Positions 62,816 to 64,000 of a stretch of DNA of 64,000 nt are shown one piece after another. Both the position numbers and the translations under genes were made by a program. The notes beneath the pieces were generated by a model. That model had not been told where the DNA came from, searched no databases, and was given only the letters and a program-made list of their open reading frames with translations. Position 1 is the first letter of the stretch, and every line of letters begins with the position of its first letter. Source of the stretch: Streptomonospora nanhaiensis (GTDB lineage Bacteria > Actinomycetota > Actinomycetes > Streptosporangiales > Streptosporangiaceae). The stretch is taken from NCBI RefSeq assembly GCF_013410565.1, contig NZ_JACCFO010000001.1:1054001-1118000 (forward strand), written 5' to 3'.

Positions 62816-63502
62816 TCAGCCGCGGCGCCGGCGGCCGTGCACCGAGCACGCGCGCGCCGCGGGCGAGGGGGCGTCGTCGGAGTACTGAAGGAGCAGGGTG
62901 GAGGCCACCGGGTCGGGGCCCACCGCCTCGTAGAAGTGCGGGTGCTCGGCGGAGAAGCACACGTAGTCGCCCGGGCCCAGCTCGAAGGGGTCGTCGGGCG
63001 GGCCCAGCCGCAGGACGCCGGAGGTGACGATGTGGTGCTCGCGGCCGGGGTGGCCGTCGGAGTACTGCGGCCGCCCGGGGCGGAAGCGCTGGTCGTAGAG
63101 TTCGATCGTGCCCTCGGTGAGGTCGAGGCGGCGCAGCATGCGCAGGTCCACGGCGTCGCCGCTGAAGACCTCGACGTCCTCGGCCCGCACGAGCACCACG
63201 TCGGGGTCGCGGCGCTCGGTCAGCAGCGAGGACACCGGGACACCCAGGGCGTTCGACAGACTGAACACGGTCTCCAGGGTGGGGTTGCCCGCGCCCGATT
63301 CCAGCTGCGACAGGGTGCCCTTGGCGATCCCCGACCCGCGCGCCAGCTCCGAGAGCGAGATCCCCGCCATTTCGCGCAGGACACGCAGATTGGCCGCCAA
63401 CACCTGTCCGCCGCGTGCGCGCACCGTGGACCCCTCCCCCGGCTCGGCCCCGGGCCCCGGCGCGCGGACGGCGCGGCGGGAGGGGGCGCTGGAATCGTTC
63501 AC
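62816..63502 (-). CDS. XRE-family regulator with C-terminal cupin sensor
   Basis: 228 residues: helix-turn-helix (about 33-90, GISLSELARGSGIAKGTLSQLESGAGNPTLETVF), then a cupin domain (about 120-205, HPGREHHIVTSG, LGPGDYVCFSAEHPHFYEAV). This regulator class usually senses small amino-acid-related ligands in the cupin pocket. Located directly upstream of the hydroxyproline operon in the same direction, it is its likely regulator. The N-terminal 30 residues are a charged low-complexity tail; a later start is possible. Confidence 0.87.
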   Translation of the reverse strand: MNDSSAPSRRAVRAPGPGAEPGEGSTVRARGGQVLAANLRVLREMAGISLSELARGSGIAKGTLSQLESGAGNPTLETVFSLSNALGVPVSSLLTERRDPDVVLVRAEDVEVFSGDAVDLRMLRRLDLTEGTIELYDQRFRPGRPQYSDGHPGREHHIVTSGVLRLGPPDDPFELGPGDYVCFSAEHPHFYEAVGPDPVASTLLLQYSDDAPSPAARACSVHGRRRRG

Positions 63503-63575
63503 TGGAATGTACCGGCCCCGTCTCGCGGAGGCGAGCCCCGGGCCCGGTTCGGGGACGCGGGGGCCGCTCCCGGGG

Positions 63576-64000
63576 TCAGCCCCGCGGGCGCACCCGGGGC
63601 CGCCTCCGCAGGGCGCACTCGGCGGCGGTCAGGGCCATGGGCGCCACCGGGGCGCGCAGGCCGATCGCGAGTTCGCGCAGCGGGTGGGAGGGGCCGTCGA
63701 GGAAGTCCAGCACCGCGGGCAGCGGCGTGCGGTCGAACAGCCGGGTGAAGAACGCCGCCCCGTCGACCCGGCCGGTGTCCAGGGCGCGCAGCAGCACCGC
63801 GTCCATGGCCAGGTGGCGGCGCCGGTGCGGCGTCGGCGGCACGGGCTCGGCGCCGCGCTCCAGGGCCCGCGCCACGGCCGCCGTCTGGCGCTGGATCCCG
63901 CTGAAGGTGTAGCCGGTGGAGGGCCGCGTGGCGCCCCCGGCCGCGCCGATGCGGAAGACGCGGCGCCCGGCGCGGGTGGGAAAGCGCGCGTCGGTCATCG
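63576..64000 (-). CDS. crtY: Lycopene cyclase (CrtY-type), C-terminal part, cut by the window edge
   Basis: About 140 residues are visible; the frame is open to the right border. The segment VFRIGAAGGATRPSTGYTFSG followed by IQRQTAAVARAL is the conserved C-terminal FAD/substrate loop of lycopene beta-cyclases, and the helical end (MDAVLLRAL, FFTRLFDRTPL) also fits. The enzyme closes beta-ionone rings in carotenoid synthesis. Other crt genes would lie beyond the window. Whether the gene is intact cannot be judged. Confidence 0.8.
   Translation of the reverse strand, partial: MTDARFPTRAGRRVFRIGAAGGATRPSTGYTFSGIQRQTAAVARALERGAEPVPPTPHRRRHLAMDAVLLRALDTGRVDGAAFFTRLFDRTPLPAVLDFLDGPSHPLRELAIGLRAPVAPMALTAAECALRRRPRVRPRG

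Overview
The window is very GC-rich DNA with strong third-position G/C bias, frequent GTG starts, ATGA/GTGA stop-start overlaps and a pSAM2-like integrative element. This points to a filamentous actinobacterium; a Nocardiopsaceae-type genome (Nocardiopsis/Streptomonospora) is my inference from protein flavour, not a proven assignment. All calls come from reading the sequence; no database search was run.

Layout. (1) From the left edge to about 7.9 kb lies the right part of an actinomycete integrative and conjugative element (AICE): a regulatory ATPase, an ABM-type protein, an XRE regulator flanked by TAGTAC repeats, a Pra-like activator, an FtsK/TraB-type translocase, a HUH replication initiator, an excisionase and a tyrosine integrase. 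It abuts tRNA-Pro(GGG), the probable attachment site. (2) 8.1-15.2 kb holds an MBL-fold hydrolase, a possible 19-codon peptide gene, a large SCO0854-type protein without its RING, and an iron-box-controlled heterodimeric ABC pair in which one ATP site looks degenerate. (3) 15.2-16.2 kb is gene-poor and carries one orphan type I-E CRISPR repeat. (4) 17.5-28.6 kb is an eleven-gene leftward operon for import and oxidative (De Ley-Doudoroff type) breakdown of a galactose-like sugar: ribose-type ABC importer, two dehydrogenases, lactonase, galactonate dehydratase, KDG kinase, KDPG aldolase and a GntR regulator. (5) 29.6-36.3 kb has an ECF42 sigma/DGPF pair with its promoter, an acetyltransferase, a MocR regulator divergent from a cupin, and small conserved proteins. 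(6) 36.4-42.7 kb has a decayed tricarboxylate transporter, an aconitase-family gene, a double-winged-helix GntR regulator, a repeated 28-bp operator-like element, and an iron-box-controlled siderophore-binding lipoprotein. (7) 42.8-47.4 kb has an MFS/TetR pair and an ECF41 sigma gene divergent from a flavin oxidoreductase through a near-palindromic double ECF41 promoter. (8) 47.5-53.0 kb has a Tat-exported TolB-propeller/amidohydrolase, a DUF574 methyltransferase and a Tat-exported beta-carbonic anhydrase. (9) 53.0-54.1 kb is a low-GC islet with an SRA-HNH modification-dependent nuclease. (10) 54.2-63.5 kb is a hydroxyproline catabolic cluster (semialdehyde dehydrogenase, AGCS transporter, epimerase, deaminase, three-subunit D-hydroxyproline dehydrogenase, XRE-cupin regulator). 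The right edge cuts a lycopene cyclase gene.

How it works together: the chromosome part is dominated by scavenging modules (sugar acids, hydroxyproline, tricarboxylates, iron), each with its own regulator and recognisable operator. The most striking regulatory structures are the symmetric ECF41 promoter at 45983-46044 and the duplicated 28-bp element at 37555-37748.
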